A stretch of DNA of 9,205 bases, taken from an uncultured Prevotella sp. Lineage in GTDB: Bacteria > Bacteroidota > Bacteroidia > Bacteroidales > Bacteroidaceae. The stretch lies in NCBI GenBank assembly GCA_900539625.1, contig UQCW01000076.1, positions 1 to 9,205 on the forward strand, in the 5' to 3' direction. A model generated the notes under the pieces. The model was not told the DNA's origin. It saw only the letters and a program-made list of their open reading frames with translations, and ran no database searches. The position numbers and the translations under genes are program-made. Below are positions 1 through 7,621 of the stretch, piece by piece. Positions within the stretch are counted from its first letter, which is position 1. Each line of letters begins with the position of its first letter.

Positions 1-157
1 GCAACCGCCATGCTATTTGGCTCAAAACCGTGCGGTTTTTTTCAAGATTTTGAACACCCTACCTTTCAGGGGCAGCGCTGCAACCGTCACTTGCTATTGG
101 GCCAAAAACCGCGCAGAGTTTTTTCCGGATTTTGAACACCCTACCTTTCAGGGGCAA
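1..157. repeat. Two diverged tandem copies of an ~80-bp element ending in a MITE-like terminus
   Basis: Copy 1 starts at base 1 and copy 2 at base 80; both begin GCAACCG. Each runs through a CAAAA-CCG-CG segment and a T-run to the terminus (A/G)GATTTTGAACACCCTA (45-61 and 127-143). That terminus is followed immediately by CCTTTCAGG (62-70 and 144-152) and then GGC. The same block, further diverged, occurs inside the large repeat units at about 8069-8138 and 8713-8782. The terminus is identical to the right end of the 211-bp element at 7703-7913. No matching left end is present here, so these copies are partial or the window cuts the array. There is no credible gene. Confidence 0.8.
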
Positions 158-410
158 TCCCTGCCGCCTCCCTCCGCGCAGCAATTCGTTAATTCGTTTA
201 ATTCGTTGTTACGCCGTCTGAGGCCAACATCAAATCGCGGCGCAGCCCCGCAACCCCGTTGCAAAAATTCGATTAATTCGTCCTTCCCTGCCGCCTCCCT
301 CCGCGCAGCAATTCGTTAATTCGTTTAATTCGTTGTTACGCCGTCTGAGGCCAACATCAAATCGCGGCGCAGCCCCGCACCCCCGTTGCAAACATTCGAT
401 TAATTCGTCC
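158..410. repeat. 127-bp tandem direct repeat, two copies
   Basis: Unit 1 is 158-284 and unit 2 is 285-410, offset exactly 127 bp. They are nearly identical; visible differences include an A/C change in the run at about 253/380 and another near 266/393. Each unit begins TCCCTGCCGCC, carries three close AATTCGT copies (for example 183-207), then a GC-rich middle (CGCCGTCTGAGG, GCGGCGCAGCCCCG), and closes with ATTCGATTAATTCGTCC. The near identity points to recent duplication or ongoing gene conversion. Reading frames across it repeat the same peptide twice and look accidental. Confidence 0.9.
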
Positions 411-644
411 GCCGCCTCTTCGCCGCCCTCCTATATATCTATATTGCTCCCCCTTCTCTTCCCCTCGCCGTCCAGAAAAACGAAATCCGAACCGCTCCCT
501 CCGCGGTCCTTCTTCTCTTTATACACTTCGTGCATAGTTTTTTATTCTATCCCTAAAAACCCGTTAATTTGTAAACTTAAAGTGGGTTTCTGGTGGTCAA
601 TTAGGGCTTCTGTTCAAAAAAACGAGTAAAAACTAAACAAATGT
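411..644. other. Non-coding spacer, pyrimidine-rich then AT-rich
   Basis: From about 411 to 530 the + strand is strongly C/T-rich. Beyond that it turns AT-rich. A nested stem can be drawn: CCCTAA (551-556) with TTAGGG (601-606), and AAACCC (557-562) with GGGTTT (584-589). The right side has an 11-nt bulge, so it would be weak. I see no convincing gene or RNA here. Confidence 0.5.
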
Positions 645-675
645 TTTGCTAAATAAAAATTAACGTCTATATTTG
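645..675 (+). promoter_or_regulatory. Bacteroidota-type promoter (TTTG / TAnnTTTG)
   Basis: TTTG at 645-648 is followed after 19 nt by TATATTTG at 668-675. This matches the known Bacteroidota housekeeping consensus of a -33 TTTG and a -7 TAnnTTTG with about 19-21 nt between them. Transcription would start near 680-685 and run toward the SusC-family gene, giving a leader of roughly 500 nt. I found no second exact TAnnTTTG on the + strand between here and the SusC start. The motif match is seen directly; its use as the operon promoter is inferred. Confidence 0.6.
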
Positions 676-682
676 CAGCAGT

Positions 683-1178
683 TCCACATCAGAATATGCG
701 TATAATTTTACGATGGGCCGCAATTGACGTTGAAAATAAATTCATTTCGCCCCAATATGGCATCCCTTAATATTGTATAGCATAAGGCTGCGTGTCGGAC
801 CTCTGTTCACAGGAAAACGTAAAGTTTAATATAGACTAAAAGCAGATTAAAATATCAATAACTTTCCCCGCGGGAAAACGCCGCGCACGGGAAATGAACA
901 TCAAAAGAAACACCACAATACGCTTAGCCATCCCACAACGGGAAGGCGCCCCCCCGCCAGACATATATATAACGCAAAGGCAGGCAAAAAGTAACAGTCG
1001 TATTGTAAAAACTCTCAGATAGCGAGACGTTTCAGTCCGTCTCCGTTCCATCAAAACGCCGCGGCCGCTTCGTCGCCGATGAAAGCCGCAGCAGGCAAGC
1101 CCCCGTGCGCCCCCAGCGCCTCCGCTGCTCCTTGCCGAAGAAAAGAAGAAAAATAATGTTTAATTTAATGGTTATATT
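683..1178 (+). other. Long putative 5' leader of the SusC-family gene
   Basis: No credible gene lies in this ~500-nt stretch. It contains several small stem-loops: TTTCCC-CGC-GGGAAA (863-877), GAGACG/CGTCTC (1024-1029 with 1038-1043), and GGCAAG/CTTGCC (1094-1099 with 1131-1136), the last closing a C-rich loop just before the A/G-rich ribosome-entry region (about 1137-1154). A run of seven C lies at 949-955. A short reading frame, 1156-1182, overlaps the SusC start as ATGA. None of the stems is followed by a T-run, so I do not see a terminator. It may be a regulatory leader, or the true promoter may be nearer and unrecognised. Confidence 0.45.
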
Positions 1179-4100
1179 ATGAACAAAAAGTTAGTGCTCT
1201 TGGGAGCCACGTTGCTGTTGACAGCAGCGGGAGCTTCTGCGCAGAAGCGCGTGACTGGTCGCGTGGTCGACGCTCAAGGTGAGCCGGTTGTCGGCGCCAC
1301 AGTGCGTGTTGAAGGCCACAAGGTCGTGGTCACCACCGACGACAATGGTCGCTTCACACTCAACAGTGTGCCTTCTTCTGCCAAACACTTGTTGGTCACT
1401 TACATCGGTAAGGAATCACAGTCGGTGAGCATCGCGGGCAACGTGAACGTCGTGATGAAAGAAGCCGAGAACAGCTTCGACGAAGCCATCGTCGTGGCCT
1501 ACGGTACGGCCAAGAAATCGGCCTTCACCGGTTCTGCTTCTCAGATTAAGGGAGAAAAGATTGAGCAGCGTGTCACAGCCAATGTCACCAACGCCTTGAG
1601 CGGACAGATGGCAGGTGTGCAGACCTTCACCTCCAGCGGTAAGCCAGGTAGCGGTTCAACCATCCGCATCCGTGGTATCGGTTCTATCTCCTCCTCAAAC
1701 AGCCCGTTGATCATCGTCGACGGTATGCCATACGACGGTGCCCTCTCCAGCATCAACCCGATGGACATCGAGAGCATTAGCGTTCAGAAAGACGCCGCAG
1801 CCAACGCCATCTACGGTGCGCGTGGTGCCAACGGTGTCATCATGGTAACTACCAAGCAAGGCCGCGACCGCGACGCTGTCGTGACGGTCGACGCCAAGTG
1901 GGGTAGCAACCACCGTGCCACGCCAAACTACAAGCGTCTCGGTGTACAAAACTATTACGAAACGGCCTACCGTGCCCTTTATAACTCCAAAGCTCTTCAT
2001 GGCGCCACGCCTGCCGAAGCTTACGCCTATGCCGATGCCAACATCTTCAAGGTTGAGAACGGTGGTGTAGGTTATCAAGTGTACACTGTTCCCGATGGCG
2101 AACGCTTCATCGGAACGAACTTCAAGATTAATCCGAACGCCACGTTGGGCTACAATGACGGACAATATTATTACACGCCAGACGACTGGTATGACGAGTT
2201 CTTCGGCGATGGCAACCTCCGTCAGGAATACAACGTCAACATTGCCGGCCGCTCAGAGCGCATGAGCTACTACACCAGCGTCAACTATTTGAACGACAAC
2301 GGCCTCATTGCCAACTCTGGTTTCCGCCGTTACAGCGGCCGTGGCCGTATCGAATATCAGGCCAAGAAGTGGCTTCGCGTAGGTTCTAATATGGACTTCA
2401 GCGAAACGCAGTCGCGCGGCGACATGTCTGCTGCCTATAACAGTTCGGGCAACCTCTTCTCTGTGGCCAACTTGATGGGACCTATCTATCCGCTTTATGT
2501 GCGCGACACGAATGGTAACATTATGCACCACTCCGTAACGGGCAATCGTATCTACGACAATGGTTCCAACACCACCAATATGAAGCGTCCGTTCTTTGGT
2601 ATGGCCGACCCGGGTGGCAACAACGAAAACAACCGCAGTCTTGCCGTCTCTAATACGTTCAACGGTAAATGGTTTGCCGAAATCACTCCGATTGAGGGCT
2701 TGAAACTTACCGCCAATATTTCCGTAACGGATGTCAACACACGAACCAATCGGCTTTACAGCGTGTTTGGCTCAAACTACATCACTTCCGACGGACAGGC
2801 TTACGTTTCTCACTCACACACAACGGGTGTCAACACGCAATATCTGGCCAACTACAAGCGCACGTTTGCCGACATTCACAACGTGGACGTGCTCGTGGGT
2901 TATGAAAACTATAAGCTCCGCATGCAGGGCCTCTCTGGTAGTAACGACCACCTCTTCAATCCTTTCATCGGGGAGCTTGACAATGCTCATGGCAAGGACA
3001 AGAAAAGCGTTTCTTCAGGCACCGATCGCTACATGACCGAGGGTATTCTCTCGCGTTTGCAGTACGACTACGCCGGCAAATACTTCGTCAGTGCTTCTTA
3101 CCGTCGCGATGCTTCCAGTGTTTTCCACAAAGACAACCGCTGGGGTAGCTTCGGTAGCGTCGGTGCTGCTTGGTTGATCACGAAGGAAGACTTCATGGAC
3201 GACTATTCTTCATGGCTCGACGCTTTGAAGCTCAAAGCCAGCTGGGGTGTGCAGGGTAACGACGCTATCCTTGATGCAGATGGCTATCGCGTTTACTACG
3301 CCTACACCGACCGCTACTCTGTTTCTTATTCCGACGAAACGAATGAATATTCCAAGACGTTGTCCTACAAAGGCAACAAAAAACTCACTTGGGAGAAGAG
3401 CAAGGCTTTCAACATCGGTATTGACTTCGAACTCTTCAAAGGCCGCTTGAGCGGTACGTTTGAATATTTCAACCGCAAGACTTCCGATTTGCTCTACAAC
3501 AAGCCGACACCGATGTCTGCCGGTATCTTGACAGGTTCTATGCCGGTCAATGTCGGTTCGATGGTCAACCGTGGTGTTGAACTCGAATTGACGGGCTACA
3601 TCTTCAAGCGCAACGACTTCGACTGGAGCGTCAACTTCAACCTCACGCACTACAAGAACAAGATTCTCTCGCTCGACCCAGCAGCAGAAGCCAACGGCGG
3701 TTTGAAATACAGCAACGTCATTCGTCGCGTAGGCGGTTCCATGTATCAGGTCTACTTGAAGGAATATGCTGGTGTTGACCCTGAAACCGGTCTTTCGCTC
3801 TATTGGAAGGACGTGACCACCACTGTGACCGACGCTGAAGGCAACACTTCAACCGTTGTCACTGGTCGCGAACTGACCACCGACTACGACAAGGCAACTC
3901 AGTATGACCTTGGCGACCCGCTGCCAAAGGTTTACGGTGGTTTGGGTACTTCTTTGCGCTGGAAGGGCCTCGACTTCTCTTTGCAGTTGGCCTACCAGCT
4001 CGGCGGAAAGATCTACGACGGTACTTACCAAGCTATGATGCACTCAGGTCAGCAGGCTTCTGCCGGTACGGCATGGCACAAGGACATTCTCAAGGCTTGG

Positions 4101-4427
4101 ACGCCTGAGAACCGCTACACCGACGTGCCTCGTGTTGATGCCAGCGATGCCACCAATCAAAACCTCAGTAGTCGTTGGTTGACCAGCTCTGATTATCTGA
4201 GCTTCAACAACGTCACTTTGGGTTATACTCTCCCAGCAGATTTGACCAAGCGTTTCAGCATTGCCAGCTTGCGTTTCTACGTTTCTGGAGACAACCTCGG
4301 CGTTATCTCGGCTCGCAAGGGCTTCGATCCGCGTTCTCGCGTTGCCGGCGGTAGCTGGAGTTCTCAGAGCACGGCCAACTACTCTCAGATGCGCAACATC
4401 ACGGGTGGTGTGACCTTGACGTTCTAA
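1179..4427 (+). CDS. SusC/RagA-family TonB-linked outer membrane transporter
   Basis: A 1082-residue outer-membrane importer, a usual length for the family. It should form the barrel through which a SusD-bound ligand enters the periplasm, powered by TonB-ExbBD. The start is set by a classic signal peptide (MNKKLVLLGATLLLTAAG, probable cleavage after ASA-21). Next come a carboxypeptidase-regulatory-like beta domain (about 23-95, VTGRVVDAQGEPVVGATV), a TonB-box-like segment (DEAIVVAYGT, 101-110) and the plug (about 112-226), which carries the family signatures IRIRGIGSI, PLIIVDGMPYDG and DAAANAIYGARGANGVIMVTT. The rest is aromatic-rich barrel strands ending in the typical terminal Phe (GGVTLTF). 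The reading frame is intact. It is followed by the SusD-family gene after a long 435-bp gap. The family is certain; the ligand is unknown. Confidence 0.97.
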   Translation: MNKKLVLLGATLLLTAAGASAQKRVTGRVVDAQGEPVVGATVRVEGHKVVVTTDDNGRFTLNSVPSSAKHLLVTYIGKESQSVSIAGNVNVVMKEAENSFDEAIVVAYGTAKKSAFTGSASQIKGEKIEQRVTANVTNALSGQMAGVQTFTSSGKPGSGSTIRIRGIGSISSSNSPLIIVDGMPYDGALSSINPMDIESISVQKDAAANAIYGARGANGVIMVTTKQGRDRDAVVTVDAKWGSNHRATPNYKRLGVQNYYETAYRALYNSKALHGATPAEAYAYADANIFKVENGGVGYQVYTVPDGERFIGTNFKINPNATLGYNDGQYYYTPDDWYDEFFGDGNLRQEYNVNIAGRSERMSYYTSVNYLNDNGLIANSGFRRYSGRGRIEYQAKKWLRVGSNMDFSETQSRGDMSAAYNSSGNLFSVANLMGPIYPLYVRDTNGNIMHHSVTGNRIYDNGSNTTNMKRPFFGMADPGGNNENNRSLAVSNTFNGKWFAEITPIEGLKLTANISVTDVNTRTNRLYSVFGSNYITSDGQAYVSHSHTTGVNTQYLANYKRTFADIHNVDVLVGYENYKLRMQGLSGSNDHLFNPFIGELDNAHGKDKKSVSSGTDRYMTEGILSRLQYDYAGKYFVSASYRRDASSVFHKDNRWGSFGSVGAAWLITKEDFMDDYSSWLDALKLKASWGVQGNDAILDADGYRVYYAYTDRYSVSYSDETNEYSKTLSYKGNKKLTWEKSKAFNIGIDFELFKGRLSGTFEYFNRKTSDLLYNKPTPMSAGILTGSMPVNVGSMVNRGVELELTGYIFKRNDFDWSVNFNLTHYKNKILSLDPAAEANGGLKYSNVIRRVGGSMYQVYLKEYAGVDPETGLSLYWKDVTTTVTDAEGNTSTVVTGRELTTDYDKATQYDLGDPLPKVYGGLGTSLRWKGLDFSLQLAYQLGGKIYDGTYQAMMHSGQQASAGTAWHKDILKAWTPENRYTDVPRVDASDATNQNLSSRWLTSSDYLSFNNVTLGYTLPADLTKRFSIASLRFYVSGDNLGVISARKGFDPRSRVAGGSWSSQSTANYSQMRNITGGVTLTF

Positions 4428-4862
4428 TCTACATTTTTTTGAGCCGGTTTTGGGCAACTGGCCTAAACCGGACTCAAGAAATCTTAGTTCCAATTGAACT
4501 GGTCTGAACTTTTGTGAATTTCAGGTTTTGCCCCAAGTATAAAGGGGAAAATTGAACTTGGAAGAGGCTGAAGTAAATGAAATCACTTCGGCAGAAAAGT
4601 GAAGACGGGTTCATTATTAACCGGCATGTTTGTAGCTTTCCCAGCTACAGATATTGCTAAGTAATGGTGAAAGAATAAGTTGATCAATTTTGACCTGCAT
4701 TTTTGTTGGTTTTGGAATTTGGAAGAGGGAGCATAGCGGGCTATGTGACCGATGACAAATTTCAAAAACGGCAAAAAGGCAGGACATAAGAATACTATTC
4801 CTTACTCCTCAAAATTGTTCAAGTTATTTTTTTACCATTACTAAATAATAAAAAGAACAACA
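4428..4862 (+). other. 435-bp structured spacer between the SusC and SusD genes
   Basis: No gene is credible here. The spacer carries a large stem-loop at 4441-4479 (listed separately), a CCCC/GGGG stem (4531-4534 with 4544-4547) that overlaps an alternative CCAAGT/ACTTGG stem (4533-4538 with 4556-4561), TCACTT/AAGTGA near 4580, a perfect 7-bp stem TGTAGCT/AGCTACA (4631-4637 with 4643-4649), and CATAGC-GG-GCTATG (4732-4745). The decamer TTGGAAGAGG occurs at 4558-4567 and 4719-4728. I found no exact TAnnTTTG promoter on the + strand. The last ~25 bases before the SusD start are A-rich, which serves as the ribosome-entry region in this phylum. Confidence 0.6.
4441..4479 (+). promoter_or_regulatory. 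Intergenic stem-loop just after the SusC-family gene
   Basis: TTGAG-CCGGTTT pairs with AAACCGG-A-CTCAA around a TGGGCAACTGGCCT interior, giving 12 paired bases with one bulged base and a possible inner GGC/GCC pair. The T-run (4436-4442) precedes the stem on the + strand instead of following it, so on neither strand is this a standard intrinsic terminator. It begins 13 bp after the SusC stop, so mRNA 3'-end protection, processing or partial attenuation is more plausible. The role is inferred from position only. Confidence 0.55.
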
Positions 4863-6518
4863 ATGAAATATCTCAATAAGAAATTCATCCTGGCTGTTGG
4901 TTGCTTGGCACTCACTGCATGCTCCGATATGGACGACATGACGCCCGATAGCGGTTCCATGACGGAAGCCCAGCTCGAAATGACCACAACGGCCATCCCT
5001 AAGCGTGCTAACGCCGATTTGACCGGTATCTATACTTATGCCGGAGAAATGGCCGCTGCGCTCAATAGCGCTTCCATTCACTGCGATTATGGCTATCCCT
5101 CGCTCTGCACTGCAATGGATGCCAATGCCTCAGACTTCGTAGGTGACAACAGCGGTTACAACTGGTTTACTCCGGCGTTCGATTATACCGACCGCAGCCC
5201 GAACTACATCATCCCGTCCATGCGCTACAAGTTTGTCTATACGCAGATTAAACTTTGTAACGACGTGATTGGTTCTAGCGACCCGAACACGGAAGTGAAA
5301 GATTTGCAGTACACGCTGGCCCAGGCGCGTGCCGTGCGTGCGTTCGACTATTTGAACCTCGCCCCTTATTTCCAGTTCAACTACGCCACGAGCAAGGACA
5401 AACCTTGTGTGCCTATCGTGTCTCCGACAACTCCCGATCCTACCAACAATCCGCGTGCAACGGTTGAAGAAGTCTACAAATTCATCATGGACGACCTCAA
5501 CTATGCCGTTGAACACCTTGAGGGCTACTCAGCTCCGACCAAGGTGAACGTTAGCCTCAATGTGGCTTATGGTCTTCGCGCCCGTGCTAACCTCTATATG
5601 GAAAATTGGGCTGAGGCTGCCAGCGATGCCGAAAAAGCCATGCAGGGTTACACGCCAGCTTCAATTGCCGACGTGAGCAAACCGGCTTTCTGCAGCATGA
5701 ACGAAGCCAACTGGATGTGGGCCATCCACACCGAAACCGATGTTATCAAGAGCTACCATTTCACACCAGTAAGCCATTTGGCATCGTTCTCAGCCAATGC
5801 CTACACAGATGGTACTGGTTCTTACAAGTGCATCAATTCCGACCTCTTTGCCAAGATTTCGGCAACTGACGTGCGTAAGGGATGGTGGGTTGATGCCAAC
5901 CTCCACTCAGCCAACCTCGCCAACTGCTCGTGGACACTCAGCAATGGTACGGTTGTGACTGGTGACGACATCGCAAAGTTGGCCATCACCAACATCAAGG
6001 TGCCTTTCGTGGCCTACACCAACGTGAAGTTTGGCATGCGTGAAGGTATCGGTACGGACAAGAATGCCTACGACTGGCCTTTGATGCGTGTGGAAGAGAT
6101 GATTCTCATCCAGGCCGAAGGTCTCGCCATGAGCGGACAGACTTCACAGGCACTCCAGGTGCTCAACGATTTCGTGAAGACTTATCGCGACCCGTCATAC
6201 AATTTCACCAACGCTTCTGCTGAGGCCATCCAAAACGAAATCTGGAAACAGCGCCGCATTGAGCTCTGGGGCGAAGGCTTCTCTATGGCCGACATCATGC
6301 GTTTGCGTAAGCCGGTGGTTCGCATTCACGGTAGCAACAAGGCCAATTGGCCAGATGCTTTCGCATTCAACATCGCACCCGACGATCCTTACCTCTTGCT
6401 CCGCTTCCCGCGTGACGAGACTAACAGCAACCGCGGTGTGACTCCAGCCGACAACAACGAAGGCACTTTGCCCCAGCCGGGACAGAACGCTGCCTTGCTC
6501 GACGGCGTGACCGACTAA
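4863..6518 (+). CDS. SusD/RagB-family nutrient-binding outer membrane lipoprotein
   Basis: A 551-residue surface lipoprotein expected to cap the SusC barrel and capture the ligand. The start gives a lipoprotein signal MKYLNKKFILAVGCLALTAC with lipobox LTAC and lipidated Cys20. The acidic SDMDDM that follows resembles the Bacteroidota surface-export signal. The SusD helical core is visible in AQARAVRAFDYLNLAPYF (153-170), in the TPR-like ARANLYMENWAEAASDAEKA (240-259), and in the C-terminal signatures WPLMRVEEMILIQAEGLAMS (405-424) and QRRIELWGEGFSMADIMRLR (463-482). Length is normal and the frame is intact. It is the partner of the upstream SusC-family gene and is followed by a second lipoprotein gene 82 bp on. 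The family is certain; ligand-contact residues, and so the substrate, cannot be read from the sequence. Confidence 0.96.
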   Translation: MKYLNKKFILAVGCLALTACSDMDDMTPDSGSMTEAQLEMTTTAIPKRANADLTGIYTYAGEMAAALNSASIHCDYGYPSLCTAMDANASDFVGDNSGYNWFTPAFDYTDRSPNYIIPSMRYKFVYTQIKLCNDVIGSSDPNTEVKDLQYTLAQARAVRAFDYLNLAPYFQFNYATSKDKPCVPIVSPTTPDPTNNPRATVEEVYKFIMDDLNYAVEHLEGYSAPTKVNVSLNVAYGLRARANLYMENWAEAASDAEKAMQGYTPASIADVSKPAFCSMNEANWMWAIHTETDVIKSYHFTPVSHLASFSANAYTDGTGSYKCINSDLFAKISATDVRKGWWVDANLHSANLANCSWTLSNGTVVTGDDIAKLAITNIKVPFVAYTNVKFGMREGIGTDKNAYDWPLMRVEEMILIQAEGLAMSGQTSQALQVLNDFVKTYRDPSYNFTNASAEAIQNEIWKQRRIELWGEGFSMADIMRLRKPVVRIHGSNKANWPDAFAFNIAPDDPYLLLRFPRDETNSNRGVTPADNNEGTLPQPGQNAALLDGVTD

Positions 6519-6531
6519 AAAACAGAAAACA

Positions 6532-6568
6532 GGAAAGGCGGAAGCCTCGAAATGACCTCCGCCTTTCC
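6532..6568 (+). promoter_or_regulatory. Perfect 11-bp-stem hairpin between SusD and the third gene
   Basis: GGAAAGGCGGA (6532-6542) pairs perfectly with TCCGCCTTTCC (6558-6568) around a 15-nt loop, 13 bp after the SusD stop. What follows is GTTCCATAATAATC, which is not a U-tract, so it should not be an efficient intrinsic terminator. It probably lowers read-through or protects the upstream transcript, which would make the third gene less expressed than SusD. This is an inference from position and structure. Confidence 0.6.
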
Positions 6569-6600
6569 GTTCCATAATAATCAAACAAAGAATCATCCAC

Positions 6601-7395
6601 ATGAAATGGTTTAATAAATCATATATCGTCGCCCTGGCTGCCGTTCTCTCGTTCTCAGCCTGCGACTATGAGGACGACTATACGCCGGGTGCCGCTGCCG
6701 GTGCTGACACGGTGTATTTCGAGTCTCCCGTTCAAGAGGTGGTCTTCAACGCTGCGTCGAAGGACATTCCCGTCGTTTTGAAGCGTGCTGATGCAACCGC
6801 AGAAAAGACCTACGAAATCAAGGCTGTTTGCGATTCTGCCTCTTATTTTGAAGTACCTGCCAGCGTCACTTTCGCTGCTGGCGAAGCAGAGAAAACCATC
6901 ACGGTCAAGGCAACTGAAAGCCTCCCGTTGAATGTTGAAGTGATGCTCGAACTTCGTCTCGATGGAAACGCTTCAGTCAACGCTTACGCTCAGAAAATGC
7001 CTGTTGCCAGCCTCATCGTTCTGAAGGAAGACTATGAAGTGGTTTCTCACGGCGTTTATACCAACCAATGGACTGGAGAGGGTTGCAACTGCGTGCTCCA
7101 ATATTCTCCTACTCTTGACACCTACCGTTTCGTCAATCCGTTTGGCACGGGGGTTAACGTGCTCTTCACTTACGATGCCACGACACACTTCGGTACGTCT
7201 GTTTCAAAGCAGCTTGCCACTGGTTTCGTACATCCTAAGGAGGGTAATGTTTTCGCGAAGCCAGCCGCTTTAAACAAAAATGGCAACAACATCTACTTTG
7301 ACGAGGCCAACAAGCTTTGGAAGATTGGTCATCAGTGGGTTGTTGCTGCCGGAAGCTTTGGCGCTGATATCGACACATTCGAAGTGACAGAATAA
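6601..7395 (+). CDS. Small surface lipoprotein of a SusCD operon (probable SusE/SGBP-like accessory protein)
   Basis: A 264-residue lipoprotein. The signal is MKWFNKSYIVALAAVLSFSAC, with lipidated Cys21 followed by acidic DYEDDY, which suggests export to the cell surface. Residues 37-141 read as a beta-sandwich of the Calx-beta type seen in many Bacteroidota surface lipoproteins (DTVYFESP, IPVVLKRADATAEKTYEI, FEVPASVTFAAGEAEKTITV). Residues 144-264 form a second, beta- and aromatic-rich part (HGVYTNQWTGEGCNCVLQY, YRFVNPFGTGVNVLFTYD, NNIYFDEANKLWKIGHQW). The third position after SusC and SusD, and the terminator behind it, suggest a surface ligand-binding helper like SusE or BT surface glycan-binding proteins. 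No catalytic motif is visible. I do not recognise the C-terminal part as a named domain, so ligand binding is inferred. There is no Shine-Dalgarno site; the start is chosen by the signal peptide. Confidence 0.85.
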   Translation: MKWFNKSYIVALAAVLSFSACDYEDDYTPGAAAGADTVYFESPVQEVVFNAASKDIPVVLKRADATAEKTYEIKAVCDSASYFEVPASVTFAAGEAEKTITVKATESLPLNVEVMLELRLDGNASVNAYAQKMPVASLIVLKEDYEVVSHGVYTNQWTGEGCNCVLQYSPTLDTYRFVNPFGTGVNVLFTYDATTHFGTSVSKQLATGFVHPKEGNVFAKPAALNKNGNNIYFDEANKLWKIGHQWVVAAGSFGADIDTFEVTE

Positions 7396-7487
7396 AACCC
7401 AAGCAGGCCCTGCACCACGGCATTCCCCCTCGTCAATCCCGACGAAGCCGATGTTGCAACGCCGCCGCTTGTGCATAAAATGTATAT

Positions 7488-7523
7488 AAAAACAGCGAGT
7501 CTTTTCAGGCTCGCTGTTTTTTT
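7488..7523 (+). terminator. Intrinsic terminator of the SusCD-lipoprotein operon
   Basis: AACAGCGAG (7491-7499) and preceding A residues pair with CTCGCTGTTTTT (7510-7521), a stem of up to 12 bp with a 10-nt loop. It runs into seven T (7517-7523). The A-run before the stem means it could also stop transcription arriving from the right on the - strand. It lies about 95 bp after the last stop codon and marks the operon end. The spacer before it holds only a weak TCGTC/GACGA stem (7430-7445). Confidence 0.93.
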
Positions 7524-7621
7524 GTTAACGCCGATGAGATTTTTGGAAATTAGGTTCGCAGATGTTATTTGTTAGGGTGTTCAAAATCCAAGAAAATCAA
7601 GGTCGGTAAAGAGGCACCAGC

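Noticed and set aside
17..629. Two + strand reading frames (17-319 and 333-629) that share the peptide RRLRPTSNRGAAP
   Set aside because: They simply translate the two 127-bp tandem units and flanking repeats. There is no start context, domain or sensible composition.
949..955. A run of seven C in the SusC leader as a possible slippage (phase-variation) tract
   Set aside because: It is short, outside any coding frame and not between promoter elements, so there is no mechanism to support it.
836..1054. A 72-residue - strand frame in the leader
   Set aside because: Short and without homology signs; it lies over the probable untranslated leader, and I found no promoter motif for the - strand.
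1156..1182. An 8-codon upstream frame overlapping the SusC start as ATGA
   Set aside because: Could be translational coupling, but such a tiny AT-rich frame arises easily by chance. Noted only within the leader entry.
1695..2165. A 156-residue antisense frame inside the SusC gene, and similar ones at 3210-3650 and 4044-4493
   Set aside because: Shadows of a long GC-rich coding region on the opposite strand; no domain or start signal.
4441..4479. Intrinsic terminator directly after the SusC gene
   Set aside because: The stem is good but the T-run lies before it on the + strand, and what follows (GAAATCTTAG) is not a U-tract. It is recorded as a stem-loop only.
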